This document shows positions 50,456 to 59,415 of a stretch of DNA of 64,000 nt, in pieces. The stretch is from JAEUHO01 sp046350655 (GTDB taxonomy: Bacteria > Planctomycetota > PLA2 > JAEUHO01). The notes under the pieces were generated by a model. The model did not search any database. It worked only from the letters and a program-made list of their open reading frames with translations, and was not told the DNA's origin. The stretch's first letter is position 1; each line of letters starts with the position of its first letter. A program made the position numbers and the translations under genes. Where the stretch lies: positions 186,001-250,000 of the forward strand of contig JAXMAB010000010.1 of NCBI GenBank assembly GCA_046350655.1. Reading direction: 5' to 3'.

Positions 50456-51523
50456 CGACCGCGTCCCGTCGGGTGCGCCGCCGGGCCCCGCGGGCCCCGC
50501 GGGCGCGCGGGCCCACGCCCGGAGCATGGCCGTGATCGTCGTCGCGGCGCCCACGAGCGCGACGACGAACACGGCGAACGCGCCCCATTGCGGCTGGACC
50601 GGCGCGTCGGACGGCGAGAAGACGCCCTCGAGCGTGCCGAGCCGCGCGAGATGGCGCGCGACGACGGCGGCGAAGAGCCCCACGACGAGCACCGTCCCCG
50701 CCACGGCGTCCGGGCGCGCGGTCCGCGCGACCAGCACGGAGGCCGCGAAGGGCGCCGTCGCCCCCACGACGTGGAGGACGACTCCGCTCGCGCCGAGCGC
50801 GCCGGCGAGCCGCGCGTCGAGCGCGAGCCGCGCGAGGCCGGCGACCGACGCCAAACGGGCGGTCCCGCGGAGCACCCGCAGGCCCGCGTCGCGGACCACC
50901 TCGTCGCCGCGCGCGAGGCGTCGCGCGAGGAAGGCGCCGAGCGCCGCCGCCGCGGCCAGCGTCTGCACGGCGCGCGGGACCCAGACGAGCGGCTCGGGGT
51001 GCAGGGCCCAGCCGGAGGCCGTGCGGGCATACGTCGCGGCGACGAGGTCGGGGCGCTCCGCGAGCGCGAACGTCGAGCCGAACGTGGCGCCCACGGCGAC
51101 CATCCCCGCGAGCGCGACGTGGAGGCGCACGGACGCGCCGCGGGCCGTCGCGGTCGCGCGCGCCGCGCCGTGGAGGCACGCGTAGGCCGTCATCGCGAGC
51201 AACGGCACGAGGACGAACGGGACCGCGCTCGCGACCGCCGCCGCGTAGACCACGCGTCCGTAGGAGAGCTGCAGGAACAGCAGCGGGGCGACGCCCAGCG
51301 AGACCGTCGCCGCCATGGCGACGGGCAGCCCGCGGAGGAGGCGCCGGACCGCGGGGCGCGCGAAGACCGCCGGCCCGCGGACCGCCGTCGCCGTCACGGC
51401 GCCGCCGACGAGCGCGCCCATCGCCGCGAGGTGCAGCCCCAGCGTGAGCAGGTGCAGCGCGGCGAGGAGGCCCGCGGGCGCGGGCAGGGCGGACGGGTCG
51501 GGGACGGCGAGGACGGGCGTCAT
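50414..51523 (-). CDS. Multi-pass membrane protein, bd-oxidase partner
   Basis: A 369-residue protein with about nine hydrophobic helices. LLAALHLLTLGLHLAAMGAL with two His could ligate heme. The ATG overlaps the stop of the CydA-like gene by 4 nt, so it is expressed with it and probably forms the second oxidase subunit in place of CydB, though it does not look like classic CydB. A disordered Ala/Pro/Ser tail overlaps the convergent PP-loop gene. Confidence 0.6.
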   Translation of the reverse strand: MTPVLAVPDPSALPAPAGLLAALHLLTLGLHLAAMGALVGGAVTATAVRGPAVFARPAVRRLLRGLPVAMAATVSLGVAPLLFLQLSYGRVVYAAAVASAVPFVLVPLLAMTAYACLHGAARATATARGASVRLHVALAGMVAVGATFGSTFALAERPDLVAATYARTASGWALHPEPLVWVPRAVQTLAAAAALGAFLARRLARGDEVVRDAGLRVLRGTARLASVAGLARLALDARLAGALGASGVVLHVVGATAPFAASVLVARTARPDAVAGTVLVVGLFAAVVARHLARLGTLEGVFSPSDAPVQPQWGAFAVFVVALVGAATTITAMLRAWARAPAGPAGPGGAPDGTRSSAPSAEPSSAQAS

Positions 51524-53022
51524 CGCGCCGCCTTCGCGGCGCGCGCGAGGAGGTGCGCGACGAGCGCGTCGCGCTCCTCGTCGCCGCCCGAGAAGAGCGG
51601 CATCTCGTCGAACGAGACGCTCGCGAGGAGGTCCTTCGCCTCGTCGGCCGCCAGCCCCTCGAAGGACTTCGTCTTGTCGCCGAAGCCGCCCGCGACGTGG
51701 CAGACGCCGCAGCGGACCTCGTACACGAGGGCGCCGAGGTCGCGGCCCGTCCGCCGCGCGCGCTCGGCGAGCGGCGTGCGGTCGGCGCGGGCGAGGAGCC
51801 ACGCGGCGAGGGTGGCCCGCTCCGCGGCGGTGCCGGCGAACGGCGGCATCGGGGCCCGCATCCGGTGGAGCCCGCCGAGCAGCCCCTCGACGAAGGCGGC
51901 GTCGGTGCCGGCGAGCGCGGGCAGGACCGGGTTGTAGCCCGACAACGTGTGGCACGCGCGGCACTGGTGGAGGAAGAGGTCGCGGCCGTCGTCGCCGGTG
52001 CGGTACCGCATCGCCGCGAGCGCGCCGTCCTTGCGCAGGCGCGGGACCTCGTCGACCCCGATGCCGTGGCCCCACACGACGCCTGCGACGACCCACGGCT
52101 TGCGCGCGCCCTCGCGCCACCACTCGAACGCGCCGAACCAGCCGAGCCCGAGCGCGAGCAGCGCGGCGGCGACGGCGACGCGCCCCGCGCGCGGCCGCAG
52201 CGCGACGGCGAGCAGCAGCGCGCCGAGCGCACCGGACAGGAGGTGGAACACCTGCAACGCGCGCGCCGGGATCGTGAGGCGGTCGCCGACGGCCGCGGCG
52301 AGGTCGGCGGGCAGCGCCGCGGCGTACCATCGGTGCGCCGCGACCGCGCCGACGAGCCCGGCGAGCGCCAGCACCGCATCGGCCCGCACGAGCCGCGCGC
52401 GGGCCGTCGCGTCGGGGGTCCGCGACGCCACGAGCGCGCCGAAGAGGCCCGCGAGGAGCAGGCAGGCTGCCGTGCGCAGCGCCAGCGACGGCAGGTACGT
52501 CGGGTTGAAGAAGGCGTCGGCGGGCGCGCCGGTCTCGGGCCACGCGCCGGGCGTGAGCATGAACGTGACGATGCCGTTGATCACCGCGAGGCTCGCCCAC
52601 GCGCTGACGAAGTAGACCCACCCGATCGCGCGGTGGGTCCGCGGCGAGAGCCGGTCCCATCCGTTCGCGTAGAGGATCGCCGCGAGGATCTCGACGAGGA
52701 ACAGCGTCCACTCGACCGCCCAGCCCCAGACGAAGGTGCGGAGGAGCACGCCCGTCGCGGTCGGCGAGAGCAGCCCGATCACGAACCAGATGCCCACGCC
52801 CGACAGGGCCCCGAGGACGAGCGTCGTCGGCGCGAAGAAGGCGGACAGCCGGCGCACGTGCGCGCGCAGCGCCGCGTCGCCCGTCCGGTCGGCCCGACGT
52901 TCGAGGAGCACGAGCGACAGGCCGCCGCCGATCGCGAAGTGCGCGACGAAGACGTGGAGGACCGCGACGGCCGCCATGAGCGGTCCGTAGGCGACGTCGG
53001 GGTCCCAGACCGGGAAGTCCAT
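51520..53022 (-). CDS. Cytochrome bd-type oxidase subunit I fused to cytochrome c
   Basis: A 500-residue protein. The N-terminal 330 residues follow CydA: early His residues in LHVFVAHFAIGGG, VEWTLFLVEILAAILYANGW with acidic residues in the proton-path position, then LSPRTHRAIGWVYFVSAWAS and VINGIVTFMLTPGAW. The long quinol-binding loop appears to be missing. The C-terminal 150 residues add two c-type heme sites, CRACH and CGVCH. Such fusions belong to cytochrome-c-linked branches of the bd superfamily, so electrons may come from a cytochrome rather than quinol. Heme-ligand assignment needs alignment. Confidence 0.78.
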   Translation of the reverse strand: MDFPVWDPDVAYGPLMAAVAVLHVFVAHFAIGGGLSLVLLERRADRTGDAALRAHVRRLSAFFAPTTLVLGALSGVGIWFVIGLLSPTATGVLLRTFVWGWAVEWTLFLVEILAAILYANGWDRLSPRTHRAIGWVYFVSAWASLAVINGIVTFMLTPGAWPETGAPADAFFNPTYLPSLALRTAACLLLAGLFGALVASRTPDATARARLVRADAVLALAGLVGAVAAHRWYAAALPADLAAAVGDRLTIPARALQVFHLLSGALGALLLAVALRPRAGRVAVAAALLALGLGWFGAFEWWREGARKPWVVAGVVWGHGIGVDEVPRLRKDGALAAMRYRTGDDGRDLFLHQCRACHTLSGYNPVLPALAGTDAAFVEGLLGGLHRMRAPMPPFAGTAAERATLAAWLLARADRTPLAERARRTGRDLGALVYEVRCGVCHVAGGFGDKTKSFEGLAADEAKDLLASVSFDEMPLFSGGDEERDALVAHLLARAAKAAR

Positions 53023-53099
53023 GCGGCCGCCACCTCCGCCTCGTCGGCGCGCTGCGCCCGGACGGAGCCGGACGAGCGCGCGCGGGCCGAGCCCGGATG

Positions 53100-53750
53100 C
53101 TACCGGGACGTCGGGACGGCGGACGGATCGCGCGTCGGGCCCCGCCGGGCGAGGCGGACCCGGCGCTCGAGCGCGTCGGCGACGAGGTCCGCGGCGGCGT
53201 GCAGCGCGCCGAGCGCGACCGCGAACCCGACGATCGAGAGCAGCGTGGGGACGTGCGTCAGCCCGTGGACGGCGAGGCGCAGCACCCGGCCCGGCCGCGT
53301 CAACACGTCCCACGAGTTGAGCCGCGGGACGAGGCCGAGCCACACGCCGAGCGCCACCGTGGGCGTGAGCGCGAGGCGGAACGTCGAGCGCGCGAGCCCG
53401 CGCGCGACGAACGCGCGCTCGACGGGCCGGACCGCGAGCACGTAGGCGGCGAGGCCCACCGCGCCGTAGCCGACGAACATCGCGCCCCAGAGCGCCGAGA
53501 GGCGGAGCGCCGCGGCGTCGTGGGCCGCGCGCGCGGTCAGGTCGCGGAACGGCGCGTCGAGGACGAAGTGGCGGATCTCGGTCAGGAGGTACGGCGCGTT
53601 CGGCAGCAGCACGAGCCCCGCGAGGGCGAGCGCCACGGTGCCCGCCCGGCGCGACGGCGTCCCGGAGCCCTGGCGCAGCCGGCGCGCGACGACGACGCCG
53701 AAGGGGATCGGCAACGTCGCGAGGAACAGGTTCCAGAGCGTCCAGGCCAT
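53100..53750 (-). CDS. DUF1361 membrane protein
   Basis: A 216-residue protein with about six membrane helices. LWNLFLATLPIPFGVVVARR, LLPNAPYLLTEIRHF and NSWDVL are the conserved marks of DUF1361, a family of unknown function found in many bacteria. The ATG at 53750 starts directly before the first helix. No functional partner is evident. Confidence 0.8.
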   Translation of the reverse strand: MAWTLWNLFLATLPIPFGVVVARRLRQGSGTPSRRAGTVALALAGLVLLPNAPYLLTEIRHFVLDAPFRDLTARAAHDAAALRLSALWGAMFVGYGAVGLAAYVLAVRPVERAFVARGLARSTFRLALTPTVALGVWLGLVPRLNSWDVLTRPGRVLRLAVHGLTHVPTLLSIVGFAVALGALHAAADLVADALERRVRLARRGPTRDPSAVPTSR

Positions 53751-53824
53751 GTCCGACGGACTCCGCGCGCGGGACCGGGAGCATAGCCCCTCCGGACGGT
53801 GCCGTCGGGGACGTCGGGCCGGCA

Positions 53825-53863
53825 TCCGGGCCTCGCGTGCGGGCCACCGGGCCTCGCGTCCCC
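53825..53863. repeat. Two family A copies in direct orientation
   Basis: TCCGGGCCTCGCGTGC (53825-53840) and ACCGGGCCTCGCGTCCCC (53846-53863) lie 39 nt 3' of the stop of the first glycosyltransferase, upstream of the DUF1361 start. Confidence 0.65.
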
Positions 53864-53901
53864 CCGCCGGGGGCCGCGGTCGCGACGGTTCCGTGGGGCG
53901 G

Positions 53902-54873
53902 TCAGGCCTGCGCGAGGCGGCGGGCCTCGATCCGCGCGGCCTTCCGCGCGACGAGGCGGGCCGCGACGTCGCGGGCGCGTTGGCGGCCGAGGGGCCGGAG
54001 CCAGCGGTCGAGCGGGTGGAGCGCGACCTGGCGGTGCCACGCGAGGAACGTCCGCTGCTGCACGAGGTACGGGTCGTCGTCGGCGAGGCCGAAGCGGCGC
54101 TGGAAGTGCGCGAGCCCCGCCGCGGTGCCCGCCTCGCTCCAGCGGTGGAGGAAGTAGGGGAGGTCGTCGGCGTCGAGCCGCGTGGGGCGGTCGTAGGTGA
54201 CGAGCGCGTCGGGCTCCATGACGATCGCGTGGCCGGCGGCGCGCACGGCCATCGAGAAGTCGAGCTGCGCCTCCGTGGCGCCGAGGTAGGCCTCGTCGAG
54301 GGGGCCGAGGGCGCGCAGCACGTCGGTGCGCACGAGCATCGCGTGGAACTCGGCCTGCTCGCACGGCCCGCGGCGCACCTCGCGGCGCACCTCCGCGACC
54401 GGGCGGTGCATCGCCGCGTGCGACTCGACCATGCGGCGGCGGCCGTCCACCTCCTCGAGGTGGGCGAGGCCCGCGGCCATGTGGACCTTCGTGTGGAGCG
54501 GGCGGTCCACGCAGTAGAGCGGCGCGACGACCGCCGCGCCGGTCGCGACGGCCGCGCCGAGCAGCGCGTCGAGCCAGCCCGGCGCGACCACGACGTCGTT
54601 GTCGAGGAAGACGACCCACGGCGTCGTCACGTGCGCGAGGCCGGCGTTGCGCGCGGCGTTGGGGAGCAGCAGGCCGCCGTCGCCGACGAGGCGGACGCCG
54701 CGGGTCGCCGCCTCGTGCTCGAGGTGCCGGCGCAGCGCCCGCGGAGCCCCGCCGTCGACGACGACGACCTCGAAGGGCGGCGGCGTCGCGGCGAAGAGCG
54801 CGTCGAGGGTCGCGCGCGTCGCGCCGAAGCGCTCGCGCGGGACCACGACGACGGTGACCGGCGGGCGCGTCAC
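53902..54873 (-). CDS. Family 2 glycosyltransferase, last gene of a glycan operon
   Basis: A 323-residue GT-A enzyme. FEVVVVDGG, NAARNAGLAHVTTPWVVFLD and DNDVVVAPGWLDAL contain the nucleotide-sugar and DxD metal-binding motifs. AEFHAMLVRTDVLRALGPLD is the usual second half. A hydrophobic C-terminal part is lacking, so it is probably cytoplasmic. GTG start overlaps the FAD-protein stop (GTGA). Donor and acceptor sugars are unknown. Confidence 0.85.
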   Translation of the reverse strand: MTRPPVTVVVVPRERFGATRATLDALFAATPPPFEVVVVDGGAPRALRRHLEHEAATRGVRLVGDGGLLLPNAARNAGLAHVTTPWVVFLDNDVVVAPGWLDALLGAAVATGAAVVAPLYCVDRPLHTKVHMAAGLAHLEEVDGRRRMVESHAAMHRPVAEVRREVRRGPCEQAEFHAMLVRTDVLRALGPLDEAYLGATEAQLDFSMAVRAAGHAIVMEPDALVTYDRPTRLDADDLPYFLHRWSEAGTAAGLAHFQRRFGLADDDPYLVQQRTFLAWHRQVALHPLDRWLRPLGRQRARDVAARLVARKAARIEARRLAQA

Positions 54874-56168
54874 GGGCGGGCCCCCGCGCGGGCCGCGGCG
54901 AGCGCGCGGCCGAGGGCGAGCCCTTCGTGGAGGCACGCGTCGGAGTTGACGTAGGCCCACCCGCCGAAGCGGCCGACCGTGTGGACGTCGTGGCGCGCGA
55001 GCCACGCGCGGACGGCGGCGACGCGCGCCGCGCGGTCCGGCGTCGGCAGCGGGTAGCCGTGGCGCACGTCGACGTCCACCGTGCGCACGACGCGCTCGGG
55101 CGACGCGAGCTCGCCGAGCGCGACCAGCTCGCGGACGAAGCGCGCGGCGAGGTCGCCGGGCGGCAGCGGCTTGTCCGGGGTCGTGCTCACCTCGCCCACG
55201 ATGACGTGGCGGGGCCGCGCGCGCAACGACGGCGACGACGTGTGGTTGCGGGCCACCTTGTGGGCCACGCAACGGTCGTCGGCGACGTAGAGCCGCTGCA
55301 CGTCCGACGTCTCGGGCCCCTCGACGACGACGCCGACGACGCGGAGCGCCACCGCGCGCAGCCCCGCGACGGCCTCGCGCACGTCGTCGGGGGCCGCGGG
55401 CGTGCGCGCGACGAGCTCCGGCAGCGGCAGCGTCGAGACGAGCGTGCGCCACGGCAGCGTCGCGCCGTCGGCGAGCGTCACCGTGCGCGCGACGACGTCG
55501 ACGCGCGTCACCTCGGCGCGCAGGCGCACGTCGGGCAGGCGTCGCGCGAGCGCGCGGAAGATCGCGCCGAACCCGCCGTCGGCCGGGTACCCGACCACGC
55601 TCTCCTCGACGAGCGGCACGCGCCGCGCGGCCGGCCCCGCCTCGTCCGGCGCGGGGCGCGGGCTCGCGATCCGCTCGCCGACCCAGTCCGTCGCGAGCGT
55701 CGCGAGGTCGTGGCCCCAGAGCTTGCGGTTGTACGGGCGCAGGAACGCGTCGGCGATGCCCGCGCCGAACCGGCCCACGAGGAACGCGTCGAGGTTCCGG
55801 GCGCCGCGTCCCCCGTCCGCCGACGCGAGGCCCGCTGCGCAGCGGGCCGCCGTCGCGGCGTCGAGCGCGCCGAAGTGGCGCTGGAACGGATAGTCGACGC
55901 GGCGGTCGCCGACCTGGCAGACGGCGCGCCGGCGCTGCTCGACCATCGGCACCGCGTCGAGCACGAGCGCGCGGACCTCGGGGTGGGGCGTCCAGAACGA
56001 GTGGCCGCCGACGTCGAGGACCGCGCCCTCCACCTCGAGGCTCGCGGAGAGGCCGCCGACGTCGCCGCGCCGCTCGAGCACCGTGGCGTCGCCGTCGAGC
56101 CCGAGGGCGACCGCGAGGCCCGCGGGCCCGGCGCCGAGGACGAGCGTGCCGCGCGGGGGCGGGCTCAC
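54870..56168 (-). CDS. FAD-dependent oxidoreductase, UDP-galactopyranose mutase-like
   Basis: A 432-residue flavoprotein starting VSPPPRGTLVLGAGPAGLAV with GxGxxG, ERRGDVGGLSASL, and LDVGGHSFWTPHPEV. FLRPYNRKLWGHDLATLATD and PLPPGD-to-GRFGGWAYVNSDACLHEG fit the UDP-galactopyranose mutase/protoporphyrinogen-oxidase-like group often encoded beside glycosyltransferases. It may isomerise or dehydrogenate a nucleotide sugar. It overlaps both neighbours by GTGA junctions. Residues around 55822-55840 are encoded by a family A-like sequence. Confidence 0.8.
   Translation of the reverse strand: MSPPPRGTLVLGAGPAGLAVALGLDGDATVLERRGDVGGLSASLEVEGAVLDVGGHSFWTPHPEVRALVLDAVPMVEQRRRAVCQVGDRRVDYPFQRHFGALDAATAARCAAGLASADGGRGARNLDAFLVGRFGAGIADAFLRPYNRKLWGHDLATLATDWVGERIASPRPAPDEAGPAARRVPLVEESVVGYPADGGFGAIFRALARRLPDVRLRAEVTRVDVVARTVTLADGATLPWRTLVSTLPLPELVARTPAAPDDVREAVAGLRAVALRVVGVVVEGPETSDVQRLYVADDRCVAHKVARNHTSSPSLRARPRHVIVGEVSTTPDKPLPPGDLAARFVRELVALGELASPERVVRTVDVDVRHGYPLPTPDRAARVAAVRAWLARHDVHTVGRFGGWAYVNSDACLHEGLALGRALAAARAGARP
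55822..55840. repeat. Family A-like sequence inside the FAD-protein gene
   Basis: GACGCGAGGCCCGCTGCGC matches the right arm of the 4804-4857 element with one change. It is in frame and codon-compatible (GLASA), so chance from codon bias is possible. Confidence 0.35.
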
Positions 56169-57094
56169 GGGCGGAGCCACGCGCCGCGGCGCGGCCGCGC
56201 GTCGGAGGCGACGCGCTGGTAGCGCTCGCCGCGCGCGCGGTACCAGCGGATCCCCGCGCGGAACCGCGCGCGCGGGCCGCGCAGGCACGACCAGCCGTAC
56301 CGCGCCGCGCCCGCGAGCACGGCCCCGAGGCCGCCGCGCGCCGGGTCGGGGTGGAGGCGGGCCTGGGTGCGGCCGAAGCGGAACGCGCGCCGGAACAGCC
56401 ACGGGAGCTCGAGCTGGTGCGGCTCGACGACGTGGCCCACGACCGCGTCGGGGACGTGGACCGACGCGGCGCCCTCGCGCGCGAGGCGCTCGAGGAGCTC
56501 CGTCTCGCCGCCCATGAGGTCCGTCGCGCCGCCGCGCGAGCCCACGCGGTCGTCGAAGCGGCGGCCCGCGAGCGCGGCCGCCCGGATCGCGTAGTTGGGG
56601 CCGAGCGGCAGCCGCGGGCACGGGCCCTCGTGGGCCTGCGGGGCGTGGGCGGCGAACGCGCCGGCCGCGAACGTGTGCGACACGAGCCACGCGGGCGCGC
56701 CGGGCGGGTAGCGCGGCTCGACGGGCCCGCCGAGGATCGCGGCGTCGGGCCACCGCTTCGACGCCTCGACGAGGGCGCGCAGCCAGCCGCGCGCGGGCTC
56801 GACGTCGTCGTCGGTGAAGACGAGGAGCGCGCCGCGGGCGGAGGGCAGCGCGCGGTTGAGCGCGCGGTTCTTGCCGGGCGACGGCTCGGTGAACGCGGTC
56901 AGCGGCAGGCGGGTCGCGGCCTCGGCGAGGACCGCGGGGGTGTCGTCGCGGCTGCCGTTGTCCACGACCAGGATCTCGTGCGAGAGGCCGGTGACGTCGA
57001 GCGCCGCGAGGAGGTCGAGGGTGGCGCGCAGGCGCGGCGCGCGGTCGCGCGTCGCGAGGAGGATCGTCGCGTCGGGGGCGGCGGCGGGCGGCAC
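56165..57094 (-). CDS. Family 2 glycosyltransferase, first gene of a glycan operon
   Basis: A 309-residue GT-A enzyme: ATILLATRDRAPRLRATLDL, EILVVDNGSRDDTPAVLAEA, SPGKNRALNRALPSARGALL, VFTDDDVEPARGWLRAL (DxD) and DLMGGETELLERLAREGA are typical of GT2. No membrane helices beyond a short C-terminal hydrophobic patch. GTG at 57094 gives the best start; no ATG is available. Its stop overlaps the FAD-protein start (GTGA), so three genes with identical 4-nt junctions form one transcript. Confidence 0.87.
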   Translation of the reverse strand: MPPAAAPDATILLATRDRAPRLRATLDLLAALDVTGLSHEILVVDNGSRDDTPAVLAEAATRLPLTAFTEPSPGKNRALNRALPSARGALLVFTDDDVEPARGWLRALVEASKRWPDAAILGGPVEPRYPPGAPAWLVSHTFAAGAFAAHAPQAHEGPCPRLPLGPNYAIRAAALAGRRFDDRVGSRGGATDLMGGETELLERLAREGAASVHVPDAVVGHVVEPHQLELPWLFRRAFRFGRTQARLHPDPARGGLGAVLAGAARYGWSCLRGPRARFRAGIRWYRARGERYQRVASDARPRRGAWLRP

Positions 57095-57145
57095 GGCGCG
57101 GGAGCGTACGCGGCCCGGCGGCGGAAGTCGCGGCGCGCGAGGGTT

Positions 57146-57171
57146 CGCCCCGGGCCACGGGGCCCGGGGCG
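57146..57171. repeat. Perfect GC hairpin upstream of the glycan operon
   Basis: CGCCCCGGGCC (57146-57156) and GGCCCGGGGCG (57161-57171) are perfect 11-bp arms with a 4-nt loop ACGG. It lies about 50 nt before the first glycosyltransferase start, so it could be in the leader RNA, or mark the transcript end of the HEAT gene. Confidence 0.55.
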
Positions 57172-57192
57172 GACGCGGGCGCCGCGGCCGGC

Positions 57193-57270
57193 CGGGGCCT
57201 GGCGTGCCGCCGCGGGGTGACGTGGCCGCGGGGCCTCGATCGGCGGCGACCGGGCCTCGCGGTCCCGGGG
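57193..57270. repeat. Family A cluster
   Basis: An exact 21-bp copy at 57250-57270 (same as 8258-8278) is preceded by degenerate copies at 57193-57208 and about 57229-57243. All lie 3' of the HEAT-repeat gene stop at 57310 and upstream of the glycan operon. Confidence 0.65.
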
Positions 57271-57309
57271 GCGGGCCGCCGTCCTCGGAGTGATCGGACG
57301 GACCGCGGC

Positions 57310-59415
57310 TTACGGGTCGATCACGTAGCCGAGCAGGTACTCCTCGGCGTGGAGGTGGTCGAACGACTTCACGCGGTCGGGTTTGCCGCCGTCGTTGGGC
57401 GCGAGGATCGCGGCGAGCGCGCGCACGGCCTCGGGCGCCGCGTCGGTGTCGGGGTCCTCGGCGATCGCGAGGAGCGCGTCCACGGGGTGCGTGCGCGCGG
57501 CGAGGCGGATCGCCTCGACGAGGTTCCAGAGCGTGGCCGCGCTGCCGCCCCGGCCGAGGCGGTCCGCGAGCGCCGTCGCGTCGTCGCGGCGGCCGAGGAG
57601 GCCGAGCGCGATGCCGAACTGGCCGCGGGCCTCGACGTTGGCGGTCGTGTCGAACTGACGACGCGCGAGGGGCGCCGAGGCCGCGTCGCGGAGCATGCCG
57701 AGGGCGACGGCCGCGTAGCCGCGGACCTGCGGGTTCGGGTCGTCGGCGAGCGTGCGGCGCAGGAGGTCGATGCCCTGCGTGGCGCCGGCGAGGCCGAGCG
57801 CGATCGCCGCGGCGGCGCGCGTCGTCGCGGCGGCGCGCCCGTCGAGCAGCGCGCGCTGGAAGACCGGGACGGCCTCGGGCGCGTTGGCGATCGCGAGCGC
57901 GAGCATCGCGTGCTCGCGGAGGTCGCCGTCGCGGCGGACCTCGGCGAGGAGGAGGCGGACGGCGACGCCGGCGTCGGCGGCGCGCGCGATGCGGCCGAGG
58001 CTGACCGCGGCGGCCGCGCGCACGCTGCGGTCGCGCTCGCGGAGGAGGACGCGGCCGAGGCGCACGCAGGCCTCGCGGACCGGCGCCTCGAGCGCGGCGA
58101 GGCGCTCGCCCTGGAGCCGCTCGAGCATCTTCTCGAGCGCCTCCGACGTCTCGCGGTCGCGGGGCGCGCGGGCCGCGCCGTCGGCCGGCGGGACCGCCCA
58201 CGGGAGCACGCCGAGGGCCTGCGCGGCCGCGCGGCGCACCTCGACCCGGCGGTCGTCGAGCATCTCGAAGGCGATCGCGCGGACGTCGAGGCCGCGGCGG
58301 GCGAGCGAGGTGAGCGCGGTCGCGCGGTGCGCGGCCGGGCGGTCGAGGTCGCGCACGACGCGCTCGAGGGCCGCGGCGCCGGCGGCGTCGCGCGTGGCGC
58401 CCAGGGCGAGGAGGACCGCCTCGTCGAAGGGCGGTTCGCGGCCGTCGTCGGCGCGCAGGAGCTCGACGAGGAGGCCGTCGGCGGCCTCCGGGTAGAGCGT
58501 CGGCATCGCGAGGGCCACGAGCCCGCGGACGTGGCTCTCGACGGACGCGTCCTTCGCGAGGCGGTGGAGCATGGGCACGAGCGGCGTCGCCGACGCGTAG
58601 GAGAGCGCGTTGCCCACGTGCATCGCGTGCACGAGGTTGTGCGTCGTGAGGCCGTGGCGGATCATCGGCTCCATGTCGGCGGCCTCGGCCGGCGTCGCGA
58701 GCCGGAGGGCGGCCGCGACCGCGGCGCCGCGCAGGCGGTAGCAGCCGGCCTCGCGCGCGAGGTCGAGCAGGCGCGCGCGGACCTCGGCCCGCTTCGCCTC
58801 GGGGACCGCGGGCGCGGCGTCGCCGGTGAGCTCGGCGCGGTGGTCGGCGGGCGCGAGGAACTCGAAGCGGTGGACGGCCCACCAGACCTCCCACGCGCTG
58901 TCGTCGCGCGCGGGCGCGCGGCGGCCGCGCTCGCCGGCGTCGTCGCCGGGTGCGGCGCGGTTCGGCGCGGTCGTCGGCGGCGTCGCGCGCGCGACGCGCG
59001 GGGGCGCGGGGGGCGTCGGCGCGGGCGGCGTCGCGGGAGGTTCCGTCGGCGTCGTGTCCGTGGGCGGCGGCTCGGCGGGCGGCGTCGTGGCCGGCGGCGT
59101 CGCGGTCGGCGGCGGCGTGGGCGGCTCCGTCGGCGTCTCGGGGGCCGGCGCCGGCGGTTCCTCGGGCGTCGTGGGCGGCGGCGTCTCCGGCGCGGGCTCC
59201 GCGGGCTTCGTCGGCGGCGGGTCGCTCACGGGCGCCGGGTCCGCCGGCTCGCGCAGGTTCTCGGGGATCGCGCCCACGGGGAGCACGGTGCGCGAGCGTC
59301 CGACGGGACCGTCGCACGGCGAGCCGCTCGCGGGCGCCACCCCGAGGATCACCGCGACGAGCCCGCTCGCGGGCGCGAGCCACGTCCCGAGCCACGACGT
59401 CGTTCGTCCGCGCAT
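57310..59415 (-). CDS. Large exported HEAT-repeat protein with Pro/Thr/Glu linker
   Basis: A 701-residue protein. An N-terminal hydrophobic segment (LAPASGLVAVILGVAPASG) acts as signal or anchor. Residues about 57-150 are a Pro/Thr/Glu/Ala linker. The rest is a HEAT solenoid with units such as ERDRSVRAAAAVSLGRIARA, DDPNPQVRGYAAVALGMLRD and DRRVEVRRAAAQALGVLPW. No catalytic motif was seen; it is probably a scaffold held away from the membrane. GGAGG lies 5 nt before the ATG. It is divergent from the cyclase gene. Confidence 0.75.
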   Translation of the reverse strand: MRGRTTSWLGTWLAPASGLVAVILGVAPASGSPCDGPVGRSRTVLPVGAIPENLREPADPAPVSDPPPTKPAEPAPETPPPTTPEEPPAPAPETPTEPPTPPPTATPPATTPPAEPPPTDTTPTEPPATPPAPTPPAPPRVARATPPTTAPNRAAPGDDAGERGRRAPARDDSAWEVWWAVHRFEFLAPADHRAELTGDAAPAVPEAKRAEVRARLLDLAREAGCYRLRGAAVAAALRLATPAEAADMEPMIRHGLTTHNLVHAMHVGNALSYASATPLVPMLHRLAKDASVESHVRGLVALAMPTLYPEAADGLLVELLRADDGREPPFDEAVLLALGATRDAAGAAALERVVRDLDRPAAHRATALTSLARRGLDVRAIAFEMLDDRRVEVRRAAAQALGVLPWAVPPADGAARAPRDRETSEALEKMLERLQGERLAALEAPVREACVRLGRVLLRERDRSVRAAAAVSLGRIARAADAGVAVRLLLAEVRRDGDLREHAMLALAIANAPEAVPVFQRALLDGRAAATTRAAAAIALGLAGATQGIDLLRRTLADDPNPQVRGYAAVALGMLRDAASAPLARRQFDTTANVEARGQFGIALGLLGRRDDATALADRLGRGGSAATLWNLVEAIRLAARTHPVDALLAIAEDPDTDAAPEAVRALAAILAPNDGGKPDRVKSFDHLHAEEYLLGYVIDP

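Noticed and set aside
58975..59215. GGCGTCG-type repeated sequence considered as a regulatory repeat
   Set aside because: It encodes the Pro/Thr/Glu-rich linker of the HEAT protein with simple codon repetition.
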